From Marinomonas primoryensis (GTDB lineage Bacteria > Pseudomonadota > Gammaproteobacteria > Pseudomonadales > Marinomonadaceae): a stretch of DNA of 64,000 bases. The translations under genes and the position numbers were made by a program. The stretch lies in contig NZ_CP054301.1 in assembly GCF_013372285.1 (NCBI RefSeq), positions 1,474,001 through 1,538,000 of the forward strand, given 5' to 3'. Shown here piece after piece: positions 48,612 to 58,883 of this stretch. The notes beneath the pieces were generated by a model. That model was not told the DNA's origin. It did no database searches and saw nothing but the letters and a program-made list of their open reading frames with translations. How positions within the stretch are numbered: the first letter of the stretch is position 1; every line of letters starts with the position of its first letter.

Positions 48612-49865
48612 ATGCAGCATTATTCAGGCTTTGGGTTGTTAAAGCACAGTTTTAGCCATCACGAAAACTGGCAACGGGTGTGGCGCAATCCAACCCCTAA
48701 AAAGAAATACGATGTGATCATTGTTGGTGGCGGTGGCCATGGGTTGGCGACGGCCTATTATTTAGCCAAAGAGTTTGGTGTGACTAACGTTGCGGTAATC
48801 GAAAAAGGCTTTTTAGGTGGCGGCAATACAGCGCGTAACACAACCATCGTTCGTTCCAACTACTTATGGGACGAGGCGGCTCATCTTTACGAGCATTCTA
48901 TGAAACTTTGGGAAGGTCTTTCTCAGGATTTGAATTACAACGTGATGTTTTCACAGCGTGGTTGTTTGAATCTTGGCCATACTTTACAAGACATGCGAGA
49001 CATCGAGCGTCGCGTCAATGCAAACCGTTTAAACGGTATTGATGGCGAGGTGTTAGACGCTCAGCAAATTAAAGAAATCGTTCCCGTTTTAGATTGCTCT
49101 GACAATGTACGTTACCCGATTCTTGGTGCGTCTTGGCAGCCGCGTGCAGGCGTGGCACGTCATGATGCGGTGGCGTGGGGTTTTGCTCGTGGTGCTGATG
49201 CACACGGTGTGGATTTGATCCAGCAAACCGAAGTGGAAGATCTGATTATTGAAGACGGTACAGTTGTTGGTGTTCGTACCGCGCAATACGGAGAAATTCG
49301 TGCTGATAAAGTCGGTTGTGTGGTGGCGGGAAATTCTAGCCTTTTAGCGAAGATGGGCGGTTTTGAACTGCCACTAGAGTCGCATCCGCTGCAAGCCTTA
49401 GTGTCTGAGCCGATCAAACCTATTCTGGATACGGTCGTTATGTCCAATCATGTACACGGTTATGCGAGCCAGTCTGATAAAGGTGACTTGGTCATCGGTG
49501 CAGGAATTGATGGCTACAATGGCTATGGTCAGCGTGGCTCTTATGCCACCGTCGAACATACTATTCAAGCGATTCTCGAAATGTTTCCTGTGTTCAGTCG
49601 AGTTCGAATGAACCGTCAGTGGGGCGGTATTGTTGATACTTGTCCTGATGCGTGTCCGCTTATTACTGAAACACCAGTGAAGAACTTGTATTTCAACTGT
49701 GGTTGGGGAACGGGTGGCTTTAAAGCAACACCGGGTTCAGGTCATGTTTTTGCCGCGTCGTTGGCAAAAGGTGAAATGCACCCATTAGCCAAGCCTTTCT
49801 CTATGTTCCGTTTCCATAATGGCGCGCTGGTGGATGAACACGGCGCCGCTGGTGTAGCGCATTAA
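48612..49865 (+). CDS. soxB: Sarcosine oxidase beta subunit
   Basis: 417 residues; FAD/FMN subunit of heterotetrameric sarcosine oxidase, which demethylates sarcosine to glycine and, with THF, yields 5,10-methylene-THF. N-terminal FAD motif IIVGGGGHGLATAYYLAKE; the NTARNTTIVRSNY segment contains the region of the FMN-attachment site in this family; the C-terminal NCGWGTGGFKATPGSG is typical. First gene of soxBDAG, with AAGGGAGC upstream. Confidence 0.95.
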   Translation: MQHYSGFGLLKHSFSHHENWQRVWRNPTPKKKYDVIIVGGGGHGLATAYYLAKEFGVTNVAVIEKGFLGGGNTARNTTIVRSNYLWDEAAHLYEHSMKLWEGLSQDLNYNVMFSQRGCLNLGHTLQDMRDIERRVNANRLNGIDGEVLDAQQIKEIVPVLDCSDNVRYPILGASWQPRAGVARHDAVAWGFARGADAHGVDLIQQTEVEDLIIEDGTVVGVRTAQYGEIRADKVGCVVAGNSSLLAKMGGFELPLESHPLQALVSEPIKPILDTVVMSNHVHGYASQSDKGDLVIGAGIDGYNGYGQRGSYATVEHTIQAILEMFPVFSRVRMNRQWGGIVDTCPDACPLITETPVKNLYFNCGWGTGGFKATPGSGHVFAASLAKGEMHPLAKPFSMFRFHNGALVDEHGAAGVAH

Positions 49866-49897
49866 GCGGGCTGAGGCCGACTAAGGAGAGAAATACC

Positions 49898-50248
49898 ATG
49901 TTTTATATTTATTGCCCGCATTGTTGTGAACACCGCGAGGAAGAAGAGTTTCATGCCGCAGGGCAGGCACACCTTCCGCGCCCTTTGGATCCTGATGCTT
50001 GCACCGACAAAGAGTGGGGCGAATACATTTATTTTCGTAAGAACCCACGTGGAATCCATCATGAACTTTGGGTCCATGCGGCGGGGTGTCGTAAGTTTTT
50101 CAACATCACACGTGACACTCAAACGTACGAAATTAAAGAAGTCTACAAAATTGGTGAGCAGCCATCTGTTGTGGCAAATATCGCTGTAAGCTCTGAGTCT
50201 CAGAACCATAAAGCGCCGCCAAAAAGTAAGCCAGGAGCGACACTATGA
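49898..50248 (+). CDS. soxD: Sarcosine oxidase delta subunit
   Basis: 116 residues, small zinc-containing subunit. CPHCCEHREEEEF at the N-terminus and HAAGCRKFF in the centre supply the Cys and His ligands of the family. AAGGAGAG precedes the ATG. It overlaps soxA by four bases (ATGA). Confidence 0.94.
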   Translation: MFYIYCPHCCEHREEEEFHAAGQAHLPRPLDPDACTDKEWGEYIYFRKNPRGIHHELWVHAAGCRKFFNITRDTQTYEIKEVYKIGEQPSVVANIAVSSESQNHKAPPKSKPGATL

Positions 50249-53200
50249 CTCAGAAAAATCGTCTTCAAAATGGCGGCCGAATTGATCGCTCCAAAGCGCT
50301 AACCTTCACGTATAACGGAAAACAGTATAAGGGTTACGAAGGCGACACGTTAGCGTCTGCCTTATTGGCCAATAGTGTCGACATCGTTGGTCGAAGCTTT
50401 AAATACAGCCGACCTCGCGGCATTGTTGCTGCGGGTGCGGAAGAGCCTAATGCCATTATGCAAATCGGTGCGACCGAAGCGACGCAAATTCCCAATGTAC
50501 GTGCCACACAGCAGTCCTTATACGACGGTCTAGTCGCGGGTACAACAAACGGCTGGCCAAGCGTCGAAACTGATTTAATGGAATACGTGGGTAAAATCGG
50601 TGGGAAAATGATGCCACCGGGTTTCTACTACAAAACCTTCATGTTCCCGCAGTCCTTGTGGGGTACTTACGAATCTTATATTCGTAAAGCAGCTGGTCTT
50701 GGTCGTGCGCCAAAAGAAACCGACCCAGACATTTATGACAAGGTGAATCAGCATTGCGACGTCATGATAGCGGGTGCGGGTCCTGCCGGATTAGCAGCCG
50801 CATTGGTGGCTGCACGTGCTGGCGCAAGAGTGATCATAGCGGATGAACAAAATGAATTTGGTGGCAGCTTATTAAGCAGCACTGAAACGCTAGACGGAAA
50901 ACCCGCTGCGGAATGGGTTGCAGATGTGGTTAAAGAGCTTTCGACGTTTGACGATGTAATGATGTTGCCAAACTCGCAAGTCAATGGTTATCACGACCAC
51001 AACTTTTTAACCATCCAGCAACATTGTACCGATCAATTCGCAGACCGCGCACCAAATGGTCAAGTTGCTCAGCGCTTGCATCGTGTACGGGCAAAATGGG
51101 TAATCTTGGCAACAGGCGCTCATGAGCGTCCCTTAGTGTATGGCAACAATGATGTTCCAGGTTGTATGGTGGCAAATGCCGTATCGACCTATATTAATCG
51201 CTACGGCGTCGTTCCAGGGAATGACTTGGTACTGATGACCTCAAACGACAATGCCTATCGTACTGCGTTAGATTGGTACGATGCGGGTCGTAATGTCGTC
51301 GCAATAGTGGATTCTCGTAAGAACCCACAAGGTACCTTTGTTGAAGCCGCTCGAGCACGTGGTATCAACATTATGGTGAGTTCTGGTGTTATTGAAGCGC
51401 ATGGCACCAAGCGTGTTACCGGTGTATCGATTGCGCCATTGAATGAGGCTGGTGACGCTGTTGTCGGTGCCATTGTAAAAATGAAAGCCGATACGGTTGC
51501 CACTTCTGGCGGCTGGAGTCCGGTTATTCATTTGTCATGTCACACTGGTGCTCGTCCTGTTTGGAATGACGAAATTCTTGGTTTTACGCCGGGTGCAACA
51601 GTACAGAAACAACTCACAGCGGGTGCGATTAATGGCACATTCACGACCTCAAAAGCATTGTCTGAAGGATTAAAGGCCGGCCTCGATGCGTTGTCTCATT
51701 TGGGATTAGCGACATCGAAAGTCGACTTGCCAGAAGCGGATGTGATTGAAGAAGGCGTATCAATGGCCTTGTTCCATATCCCGCACACTAAGCCAACATC
51801 AAAAGCGCCTAAACAGTTTGTCGATTACCAAAATGACGTTACCGCCGCAGGTATTGAGCTGGCGTGTCGAGAAGGTTTTGAGTCGATTGAACATGTGAAA
51901 CGCTACACGGCGATGGGTTTTGGAACGGACCAAGGTAAACTTGGCAATATCAATGGTATGGCAATTGCGGCAAAAACGCTTAATAAAACCATTCCACAAA
52001 CAGGTACGACGATCTTCCGTCCTAACTACACGCCAGTGACGTTCGGCGCGATTGCGGGACGTGATTGTGGTGCATTATTTGATCCAGAACGTTATACCGC
52101 CATGCATTCTTGGCATGTAGCGCATGGCGCAAAGTTTGAAGACGTCGGTTTATGGAAACGCCCTTGGTATTACCCACAAGGCAACGAAACTATGCAAGAC
52201 GCCTTGAACCGCGAATGTGTAGCGACACGCGAATCCGTCGGTATTTTGGATGCTTCAACCTTGGGTAAAATTGATATTCAGGGCAAAGACGCGCGTGAAT
52301 TTTTAGGTCGTGTTTACAGCAACGCATGGGCAAAACTAGCGGTCGGAAAATGTCGCTACGGCTTGATGTGCGGCGAAGATGGCATGGTATTCGATGACGG
52401 TGTGACGTCTTGCTTGGCGGAGAATCATTTCTTAATGACGACAACGACAGGCGGTGCGGCGCATGTTTTAGAGTGGTTGGAAATTTATCATCAAACCGAA
52501 TGGCCAGAGATGGAAGTGTATTTCACCTCGGTTACAGATCATTGGTCTACGATGACGATTTCCGGCCCGAACAGCCGCAAGTTGTTGGAGAAATTGACCG
52601 ACTACGATGTATCGAAAGAAAACATGACGTTCATGGATTGGAAACCAATGACGGTCGCAGGTGTTCCTGCTCGTGTCTTCCGCATTTCCTTCACTGGAGA
52701 GTTGTCATTCGAGATCAACGTACAAGCTAACTACGGTTTGCATGTTTGGAAAGCCTTGTTCGAAATGGGCGCAGAATTCAATCTAACGCCGTACGGCACA
52801 GAGACCATGCATATATTGCGGGCCGAGAAAGGCTTCATTATTGCGGGACAAGATACCGATGGTTCTGTGCATCCGTTCGATTTAGGCATGTCTTGGGCCG
52901 TGTCTATGCAGAAGCCTTTTAGCTTCATTGGTAAACGCGGTATGCAACGTGAGGATTGTGTGCGTGCTGAACGTAAACAGCTGGTGGGATTAAAAACGAT
53001 TGATCCAAATGTTGTTTTACCAGAAGGTTCACAAGGTGTACTGGATCCGAAGGCGCCAATTCCAATGCCGATGGTTGGGCATGTTACGTCCAGCTACTGG
53101 AGTGCAAACTTGAATCGCTCGGTTGCGATGGGTTTTGTCAAAGGTGGGTTGGAAAAAATGGGTGAGAAAGTCTTTTATCCATTGGTCGATGGCCGAGTGA

Positions 53201-53262
53201 TAGAAGCTGAAATTTGTAGCCCTGTGTTCTTAGATCCAAAAGGGGAGCGTCAACATGTCTGA
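50245..53262 (+). CDS. soxA: Sarcosine oxidase alpha subunit
   Basis: 1005 residues. N-terminal ferredoxin-like domain (TFTYNGKQYKGYEGDTLASALL, residues about 19-40 onward) without cluster cysteines; a NAD-binding flavin-type region with AGAGPAGLAAALVAARAGA (about 172-190); and a C-terminal aminomethyltransferase (GCV_T) domain from about 610 that binds THF. It overlaps soxG by eight bases. Normal length for the family. Confidence 0.95.
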   Translation: MTQKNRLQNGGRIDRSKALTFTYNGKQYKGYEGDTLASALLANSVDIVGRSFKYSRPRGIVAAGAEEPNAIMQIGATEATQIPNVRATQQSLYDGLVAGTTNGWPSVETDLMEYVGKIGGKMMPPGFYYKTFMFPQSLWGTYESYIRKAAGLGRAPKETDPDIYDKVNQHCDVMIAGAGPAGLAAALVAARAGARVIIADEQNEFGGSLLSSTETLDGKPAAEWVADVVKELSTFDDVMMLPNSQVNGYHDHNFLTIQQHCTDQFADRAPNGQVAQRLHRVRAKWVILATGAHERPLVYGNNDVPGCMVANAVSTYINRYGVVPGNDLVLMTSNDNAYRTALDWYDAGRNVVAIVDSRKNPQGTFVEAARARGINIMVSSGVIEAHGTKRVTGVSIAPLNEAGDAVVGAIVKMKADTVATSGGWSPVIHLSCHTGARPVWNDEILGFTPGATVQKQLTAGAINGTFTTSKALSEGLKAGLDALSHLGLATSKVDLPEADVIEEGVSMALFHIPHTKPTSKAPKQFVDYQNDVTAAGIELACREGFESIEHVKRYTAMGFGTDQGKLGNINGMAIAAKTLNKTIPQTGTTIFRPNYTPVTFGAIAGRDCGALFDPERYTAMHSWHVAHGAKFEDVGLWKRPWYYPQGNETMQDALNRECVATRESVGILDASTLGKIDIQGKDAREFLGRVYSNAWAKLAVGKCRYGLMCGEDGMVFDDGVTSCLAENHFLMTTTTGGAAHVLEWLEIYHQTEWPEMEVYFTSVTDHWSTMTISGPNSRKLLEKLTDYDVSKENMTFMDWKPMTVAGVPARVFRISFTGELSFEINVQANYGLHVWKALFEMGAEFNLTPYGTETMHILRAEKGFIIAGQDTDGSVHPFDLGMSWAVSMQKPFSFIGKRGMQREDCVRAERKQLVGLKTIDPNVVLPEGSQGVLDPKAPIPMPMVGHVTSSYWSANLNRSVAMGFVKGGLEKMGEKVFYPLVDGRVIEAEICSPVFLDPKGERQHV

Positions 53263-53926
53263 TATTACGTTAGAAACACCTGAGCAATTACCAAAACTGG
53301 TTACGCATCAGCGGCCTTTACCATCAGAGCCAAATATTGTCGGTGAAAGTCCTTTACACCATGCGGATTTAGACAGCATTGCTACGCAAGGTCCACAAGT
53401 AGGCGGCGTGCATTTTTGTGAGCATAAGCTCTTAGGGTTGCTAACCCTGCGTTGCACGCCCTCATCAGAACAGCAAAGCGAGATTACCGCTTTGCTGGGT
53501 GTCGTTCTACCAATGAAGCCGTTGACGTCAGTCGTCAACGGTGACATTTCTGTGCGTTGGGTTGGTCCGGACGAATGGTTAATCATTGTTCCCGGTGAAC
53601 AAGCTTTTGATATCGAAACTCGCTTTTTTGAAACACTAAGTGGTCATTTTTCTTTAGTAAATATCAGTGGTGGTTCGACGGTATTTGATGTTTCTGGCGA
53701 TCATGTTGTTGATATGCTGAAAAAGTCGATTCCTGTGGATTTGCATATCCGTGAATTCCCCGTAGGAAAAGTAGTATCGACTATTTTTGCTAAGAGTGGC
53801 GCAATTATTTGTCGGCTCGGTGACAACCATTTTGAGTTAGTGGTTCGTCGTAGTTTCGCCGATTATCTTTGGTTATGGATTCAAGACGCCAGTCGTGAAT
53901 ACGGCTTAGTCGTTAAAGCGACCTAA
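53255..53926 (+). CDS. soxG: Sarcosine oxidase gamma subunit
   Basis: 223 residues, last subunit of the heterotetramer, distantly related to GcvT-like domains. VRWVGPDEWLIIVPG and NISGGSTVFDVSGDHVVDMLKK are typical SoxG segments. Translationally coupled to soxA. Confidence 0.92.
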   Translation: MSDITLETPEQLPKLVTHQRPLPSEPNIVGESPLHHADLDSIATQGPQVGGVHFCEHKLLGLLTLRCTPSSEQQSEITALLGVVLPMKPLTSVVNGDISVRWVGPDEWLIIVPGEQAFDIETRFFETLSGHFSLVNISGGSTVFDVSGDHVVDMLKKSIPVDLHIREFPVGKVVSTIFAKSGAIICRLGDNHFELVVRRSFADYLWLWIQDASREYGLVVKAT

Positions 53927-54030
53927 TCATTAAAGAATCATTGTTTCAAATCCATTCCTTTTAGTTCACGGTTTTGGTTGGCCACTTTGTGTGGTCAGCC
54001 TTTTTCGTGACAGACATTAAGAGATAGCGT

Positions 54031-54897
54031 ATGAAATCGAAAACCTTACCTTGGATTTTTACTGCCAGCTGCCCGAGCCTTATTGGTACCGTTGATGTTG
54101 TGACTCGATACATGGCAGAAGCGGAAAACTACATAGACGAAATTCACTCTTTTGATGACAGAGAATCGGGTTTGTTTTTCATTCGTATTGAGTTTTTCCC
54201 TCCAAATGATGGCTTTAGTGACGCTACGTTCACTGAAAAGTTTTCTTCCCGCGCGGCAGAGTTTGATATGACGTGGGAATTGACGGCGCCAAATCATAAG
54301 CCAAAAGTGGCTATCATGGTGTCGAAATACGACCATTGCTTGAACGATTTACTCTATCGTTTCCGTACCGGTCAGCTGAATATTGATGTGACGGTTATTA
54401 TTTCAAATCACCCTGATCTAGAAGAACTTGCGAAATGGCACGGCATTCCGTATTACCACTTGCCTATCACCGCAGAGACCAAGCTAGAACAAGAAGCGAA
54501 GGTACGAGAGCTGATCGAGCAATACGATACTGAATTGGTTGTCTTAGCGCGTTACATGCAAGTACTGTCACCAAGCATGTGTGAATACCTAGACGGCCGA
54601 GCCATTAATATCCATCATTCTTTATTGCCAGGATTTAAAGGCGCTCGCCCTTATCATCAAGCGTGGGAAAAAGGCGTCAAAATGGTCGGCGCAACAGCCC
54701 ACTATGTTAACAATGACTTGGACGAGGGGCCGATCATCACTCAAGGCATTCAAACGGTAAACCATGCGCATTTCCCAGAAGATCTTGTGGCAAAAGGACA
54801 AGACATCGAACGTGTCACCTTGTTTAATGCTGTGAAATATCACGTTGAAAAACGCGTCTTTTTAAATGGCAAACGCACGGTTGTGTTTGGTGGGTAA
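54031..54897 (+). CDS. purU: Formyltetrahydrofolate deformylase
   Basis: 288 residues. Hydrolyses 10-formyl-THF to formate and THF. N-terminal ACT domain (TASCPSLIGTVDVVTRYMAE, about 11-30), then a formyltransferase-fold domain with NIHHSLLPGFKGARPYHQA and the YVNNDLDEGPII segment holding the catalytic Asp. It follows soxG by 105 bases on the same strand. Clustering with sarcosine oxidase is known; it would regenerate THF when demethylation loads the folate pool. Confidence 0.94.
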   Translation: MKSKTLPWIFTASCPSLIGTVDVVTRYMAEAENYIDEIHSFDDRESGLFFIRIEFFPPNDGFSDATFTEKFSSRAAEFDMTWELTAPNHKPKVAIMVSKYDHCLNDLLYRFRTGQLNIDVTVIISNHPDLEELAKWHGIPYYHLPITAETKLEQEAKVRELIEQYDTELVVLARYMQVLSPSMCEYLDGRAINIHHSLLPGFKGARPYHQAWEKGVKMVGATAHYVNNDLDEGPIITQGIQTVNHAHFPEDLVAKGQDIERVTLFNAVKYHVEKRVFLNGKRTVVFGG

Positions 54898-54950
54898 CGT
54901 CTTTTTTTAAGTAAAAGAACAAGCTGAAAATACATAAAGAGTAAAAGTAA

Positions 54951-54976
54951 AAAGCCGTTCGGGGGAGCGGTTTTTT
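54951..54976 (+). terminator. Terminator after purU
   Basis: A 10-bp stem with two G-U pairs (AAAGCCGTTC with GAGCGGTTTT around GGGG), followed by T residues. Confidence 0.75.
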
Positions 54977-55142
54977 GCTTTTTATAGAATATGGAATTTG
55001 TTAGATATTTAAAGATGATAAAATCGCCTATCGTGAGAGCGACCACGTAATATTTTAGTGTGTGTGATTATGAGTGTTTTTTACCGACGGGTAAGTCGAG
55101 TATACTCACTGCTTTCACTCAACACGTCGCGAAGTATTTTTT

Positions 55143-56879
55143 ATGACAGCAACCCGTTTTAGCTTAGATCTGGCCGAAAAATTAAAGGCCATAGTAGGAA
55201 GCCAGTACACCTTAACGGACGCCGATAAGAAGAAACCCTACAGCAATGGTATTCGATTAGGCGGCGGTGAGGCTTACGCCGTGGTTCGTCCTAGTAGTTT
55301 GGTTGAAATCTGGAAAGTGCTTCAAGCCTGTGTTGAAGCAGATGTTATTGTCATTATGCAAGCCGCCAATACCGGCTTGACTGGTGGTTCCACGCCAAAT
55401 GGCGCGGACTATGACCGCCCGATTGTGATTGTCAGTACCATGCGAATCAGCGATATTCAGCTGATTGATCAAGGCAAACAGATTGTTGGTTTGGCAGGCA
55501 GCACGTTATTTGGTTTGGAAGAACGACTAAAACCTTACGGTCGCGAGCCACATTCAGTGATTGGCTCTTCTTGTATTGGCGCGTCTATCGTCGGTGGTGT
55601 GTGTAATAATTCTGGTGGCGCACTGGTTCAACGTGGTCCTGCTTACACAGAAATGTCCTTGTTCGCACAAGTCACTGAAAATGGCGAATTGCAGCTGGTG
55701 AACAACCTAGGCATCGATTTGGGCAGCGACCCAGAAGAGATTCTCGCCAATTTACAGAACCAAACTTACCAAGAAACCGACGTACAATTTCCCGATAAAC
55801 GCGGTTCCGACAATGAATACCATGAGCGTATTCGTGACGTCGACGCAGAAACTCCATCCCGCTTTAACAATGACCCGCGTCGTTTGTATGAATCGTCTGG
55901 TTGTGCCGGTAAATTGGCGGTTTTTGCGGTTCGCATCGACACCTTTCCCATCCCTGAAAAACATCAGGTGTTCTACATCGGCACGAACGATCCCGCCGTA
56001 ATGGAACAGATGCGTCGTGACATGTTGTCAACTTTTACCAATTTGCCTGTGTCTGGCGAATACCTGCATAAAAGTAGCTACGACATCAGCAAAAAATACG
56101 GCAAAGACAGCTACTTGGTGATCGACAAACTGGGCACCAAATACATTCCTAAAATGTTTTCCATCAAGCGTACTGTGGATCGTTGGGCGGAAAAATTTAG
56201 CTTCATGCCGAACAAATTTTCGGATCGCATCATGCAATACATGAGTCAGATGTTCCCGAACCACTTACCAAAACGCATGGAAGATTTTCGTGCAAAATAC
56301 GACCATCATTGGATCGTCGAAACCAGCAATGACGGCGTGGCCGAAGCACAAGCGTATTTAGACACCTTCTTTAAAGACAACGAAGGCGATTACTTTGCTT
56401 GTACCGACCGCGAAGCGGACCAAGCGATTCTGCATCGCTTTGTGACGGGCGGCGCGTTGACGCGTTATCACATTATGAATGGCAAAGACCTTGGTTCCAT
56501 CATGACGATTGACGTGGCGTTTCCGCGAAATGAACTGGACTGGTTCGAAGTATTGCCACAAGAGATCGACGATAAAATTGCCGTGAAAATGTACTACGGA
56601 CACTTCTTTTGCCATGTCATGCACCAAAACTACATCATGAAAAAAGGCGTTGATGGCAAAGCGGTGAAAAAGCAAATTCTCGCCAGCTACGACGTACGTG
56701 GTGCGGAATACCCGGCCGAGCACAACGTGGGTCATGAATATTTGGCGAAGCCCGCATTGCGCGAGTTCTACCAAAAAACCGACCCAACCAACAGCTTCAA
56801 CTCAGGAATTGGCGGCACCAGTAAACTGAAAAGTTGGCATGAACATACTGATGGTCAAAACGGCTGCGGCTGTAAATAA
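55143..56879 (+). CDS. dld: Quinone-dependent D-lactate dehydrogenase
   Basis: 578 residues, near the 571 of E. coli Dld. Peripheral membrane FAD enzyme oxidising D-lactate to pyruvate. FAD_binding_4 region with NTGLTGGSTPNG and IGSSCIGASIVGGVCNNSGGA (excerpted), then a membrane-binding Lact-deh-memb domain (about 270-565) with CMHQNYIMKKG-like FCHVMHQNYIMKK. C-terminal GCGCK. It appears monocistronic between two terminators. Confidence 0.95.
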   Translation: MTATRFSLDLAEKLKAIVGSQYTLTDADKKKPYSNGIRLGGGEAYAVVRPSSLVEIWKVLQACVEADVIVIMQAANTGLTGGSTPNGADYDRPIVIVSTMRISDIQLIDQGKQIVGLAGSTLFGLEERLKPYGREPHSVIGSSCIGASIVGGVCNNSGGALVQRGPAYTEMSLFAQVTENGELQLVNNLGIDLGSDPEEILANLQNQTYQETDVQFPDKRGSDNEYHERIRDVDAETPSRFNNDPRRLYESSGCAGKLAVFAVRIDTFPIPEKHQVFYIGTNDPAVMEQMRRDMLSTFTNLPVSGEYLHKSSYDISKKYGKDSYLVIDKLGTKYIPKMFSIKRTVDRWAEKFSFMPNKFSDRIMQYMSQMFPNHLPKRMEDFRAKYDHHWIVETSNDGVAEAQAYLDTFFKDNEGDYFACTDREADQAILHRFVTGGALTRYHIMNGKDLGSIMTIDVAFPRNELDWFEVLPQEIDDKIAVKMYYGHFFCHVMHQNYIMKKGVDGKAVKKQILASYDVRGAEYPAEHNVGHEYLAKPALREFYQKTDPTNSFNSGIGGTSKLKSWHEHTDGQNGCGCK

Positions 56880-56894
56880 CTCGTATTGAACGTG

Positions 56895-56929
56895 AAAAAA
56901 ACCGAGATGTTATGTCTCGGTTTTTTTAT
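56895..56929 (+). terminator. Terminator after dld
   Basis: AAAAAAACCGAGA (56895-56907) pairs with TCTCGGTTTTTTT (56915-56927), 15 bases after the stop. Confidence 0.93.
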
Positions 56930-57068
56930 TTTCGAATAAAAAAGTGCATTTTTCCCCCTATATTATTGTAGAAAATAAGACCCATTATTTATCTATTTTA
57001 AAGCAAAGCGATGTAATAAGATGGCTAAAATATAGACAATACGTGAACAACGTAAAGAGAGCCAGATT

Positions 57069-58550
57069 ATGTCCAACTACGACCAATTAACGTCACACTA
57101 CCAAACGATTCATCATTTTAATCATGCCGAGTCTATGCTCGGTTGTGATGCCGCGGCGAACATGCCGTCAGGTGGCAGCAATGCGCGCTCAAAAGCCATG
57201 GCTGAATTGTCGGTTCATATCCATCGATTATCCACTCAGCCACAACTTGAAGAATGGTTCGGCAACGCGGAAAAAGAGCCTCTAAGCACGGAACAGAAGG
57301 CGAGCCTGCGAGAGATGAAACGTAAGTGGCAACAAGCGACGGTCGTACCGGAAGACTTGGTTCAGGCACAATCCATTGCGAGCTCAAAGTGTGAACACGC
57401 TTGGCGTACACAACGTCAAGAAAACGATTGGGTAGGGTTTGAGAAGAACTGGAAAGAAGTCGTCACTTTGTCTCGTGAAGAAGCGAAAATCCGCGGCGAA
57501 GCGCTAGGTCTCACTCGCTACGACGCCATGCTCGACAAGTTCGAACCGGGCACCACAACCGCGTCGCTCGATACGTTATTTACCGACGTGAAAACTTGGT
57601 TGCCAGAACTGATTGAAAAAGTACTGGAAAAGCAGAAGTCTGAATCCATCGTATTGCCATCAGGCACTTTTTCTACCGCCTCGCAAAAAGCGCTCGGTCT
57701 AGAAGTTATGAAGTTGTTGAAATTCGACTTTGATCGCGGTCGATTAGACCAAAGTGTTCACCCGTTCTGCGGTGGCGTTCCGTCTGATGTGCGTATTACG
57801 ACCCGTTACGATGAAAAAAATTTCGTACAAGCCTTAATGGGTATTGTTCACGAAACAGGTCACGCTCGTTACGAACAAGGCTTACCAAGTGCCTTTGCCG
57901 GTTTACCAGTCGGTGAGGCGCGTTCCATGGGAGTTCATGAATCACAATCGCTCTTTTTTGAAATGCAGATAGGCCGCTGTAAACCCTTTATTTCCCACTT
58001 GTCGCGCCTTTCTGCCGACGCCTTTAACGCGCACAAAGATCCTGTGTTTGCCGAAGAAAACCTCTACAAAATCTACACACAGGTGAAAAAAGGCTTTATT
58101 CGAGTCGATGCAGACGAACTCACGTACCCAGCGCACGTTATTGTGCGCTACGAAATCGAACGTGACTTGATTAATGGCGTGATTGAACACACCGATGTCC
58201 CTGCGATTTGGGATGAAAAAATGAAAGCCTCACTTGGGATTTTAACCAAAGACAATTACAAAAATGGCTGCATGCAAGATATCCATTGGACTGGTGGCTC
58301 GTTCGGTTACTTTCCTTCCTATACTCTAGGTGCTATGTACGCCGCCCAATACAAAGCCACCATGATACAAACCGTCGACATCGACGCCGCCATTCAAAGC
58401 GGTGACCTGTCTCCAATATTCCAATGGCTCAGCGACAACATCTGGTCACAAGCTTCGCTTCACACCACCGATGAACTAATAAAACGCGCGACAGGCGAAA
58501 CACTAAATGCCGTACATTTTAGAAAGCATCTAGAAGGGCGGTATTTGTAA
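57069..58550 (+). CDS. Carboxypeptidase, M32 (Taq) family
   Basis: 493-residue cytoplasmic metallocarboxypeptidase. The zinc-binding HExxH is H261-E262-xx-H265 in IVHETGHARYEQG. Other family motifs are present: HPF and DVRITTRY upstream, HESQS downstream and IRVDADELTYPAHVIVRYE (about 350-368). AGAGAGCC precedes the ATG. A decayed second copy of the 3' end of such a gene lies at 63145-63250. Confidence 0.95.
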   Translation: MSNYDQLTSHYQTIHHFNHAESMLGCDAAANMPSGGSNARSKAMAELSVHIHRLSTQPQLEEWFGNAEKEPLSTEQKASLREMKRKWQQATVVPEDLVQAQSIASSKCEHAWRTQRQENDWVGFEKNWKEVVTLSREEAKIRGEALGLTRYDAMLDKFEPGTTTASLDTLFTDVKTWLPELIEKVLEKQKSESIVLPSGTFSTASQKALGLEVMKLLKFDFDRGRLDQSVHPFCGGVPSDVRITTRYDEKNFVQALMGIVHETGHARYEQGLPSAFAGLPVGEARSMGVHESQSLFFEMQIGRCKPFISHLSRLSADAFNAHKDPVFAEENLYKIYTQVKKGFIRVDADELTYPAHVIVRYEIERDLINGVIEHTDVPAIWDEKMKASLGILTKDNYKNGCMQDIHWTGGSFGYFPSYTLGAMYAAQYKATMIQTVDIDAAIQSGDLSPIFQWLSDNIWSQASLHTTDELIKRATGETLNAVHFRKHLEGRYL

Positions 58551-58581
58551 AAGATTGACTCAAGGAAAACCACGAACTGTA

Positions 58582-58604
58582 CCTTCCCCTTATTAAGGGG
58601 AAGG
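58582..58604. repeat. 23-bp perfect palindrome
   Basis: CCTTCCCCTTA and TAAGGGGAAGG are perfect inverted arms around one T, starting 31 bases after the M32 stop. It could act as an mRNA-end stem-loop or be a dispersed repeat. Confidence 0.8.
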
Positions 58605-58734
58605 CTAGGATGGGGTTCTAGCACTTTGTCTTTCTAGCGCATTAGTAAATGTAGCAAACCAAACGCCACCGCTCGACACTATCGTTTGACCTCGCTCTTG
58701 GCGTTCGCTTTTCTATACTTAATCATTTCTTTGG

Positions 58735-58755
58735 TAGGTCGTCCTTCAGGGCGAC
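58735..58755. repeat. REP-like imperfect hairpin
   Basis: GTCGTCC and GGGCGAC pair (one G-U) around TTCA. The form resembles short repetitive extragenic palindromes; a second copy is not visible in this window. Confidence 0.35.
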
Positions 58756-58883
58756 ACCGCTATAGCTTAAATAGATTCTGGAAATCCAAATCAACTCACG
58801 CTACATTGACTTCACGATAGAATGAAAAAAAGTGACTAGTGGATGGTTAACTCTCGATAATCCTTTTCTTTTTATTTCATGAC

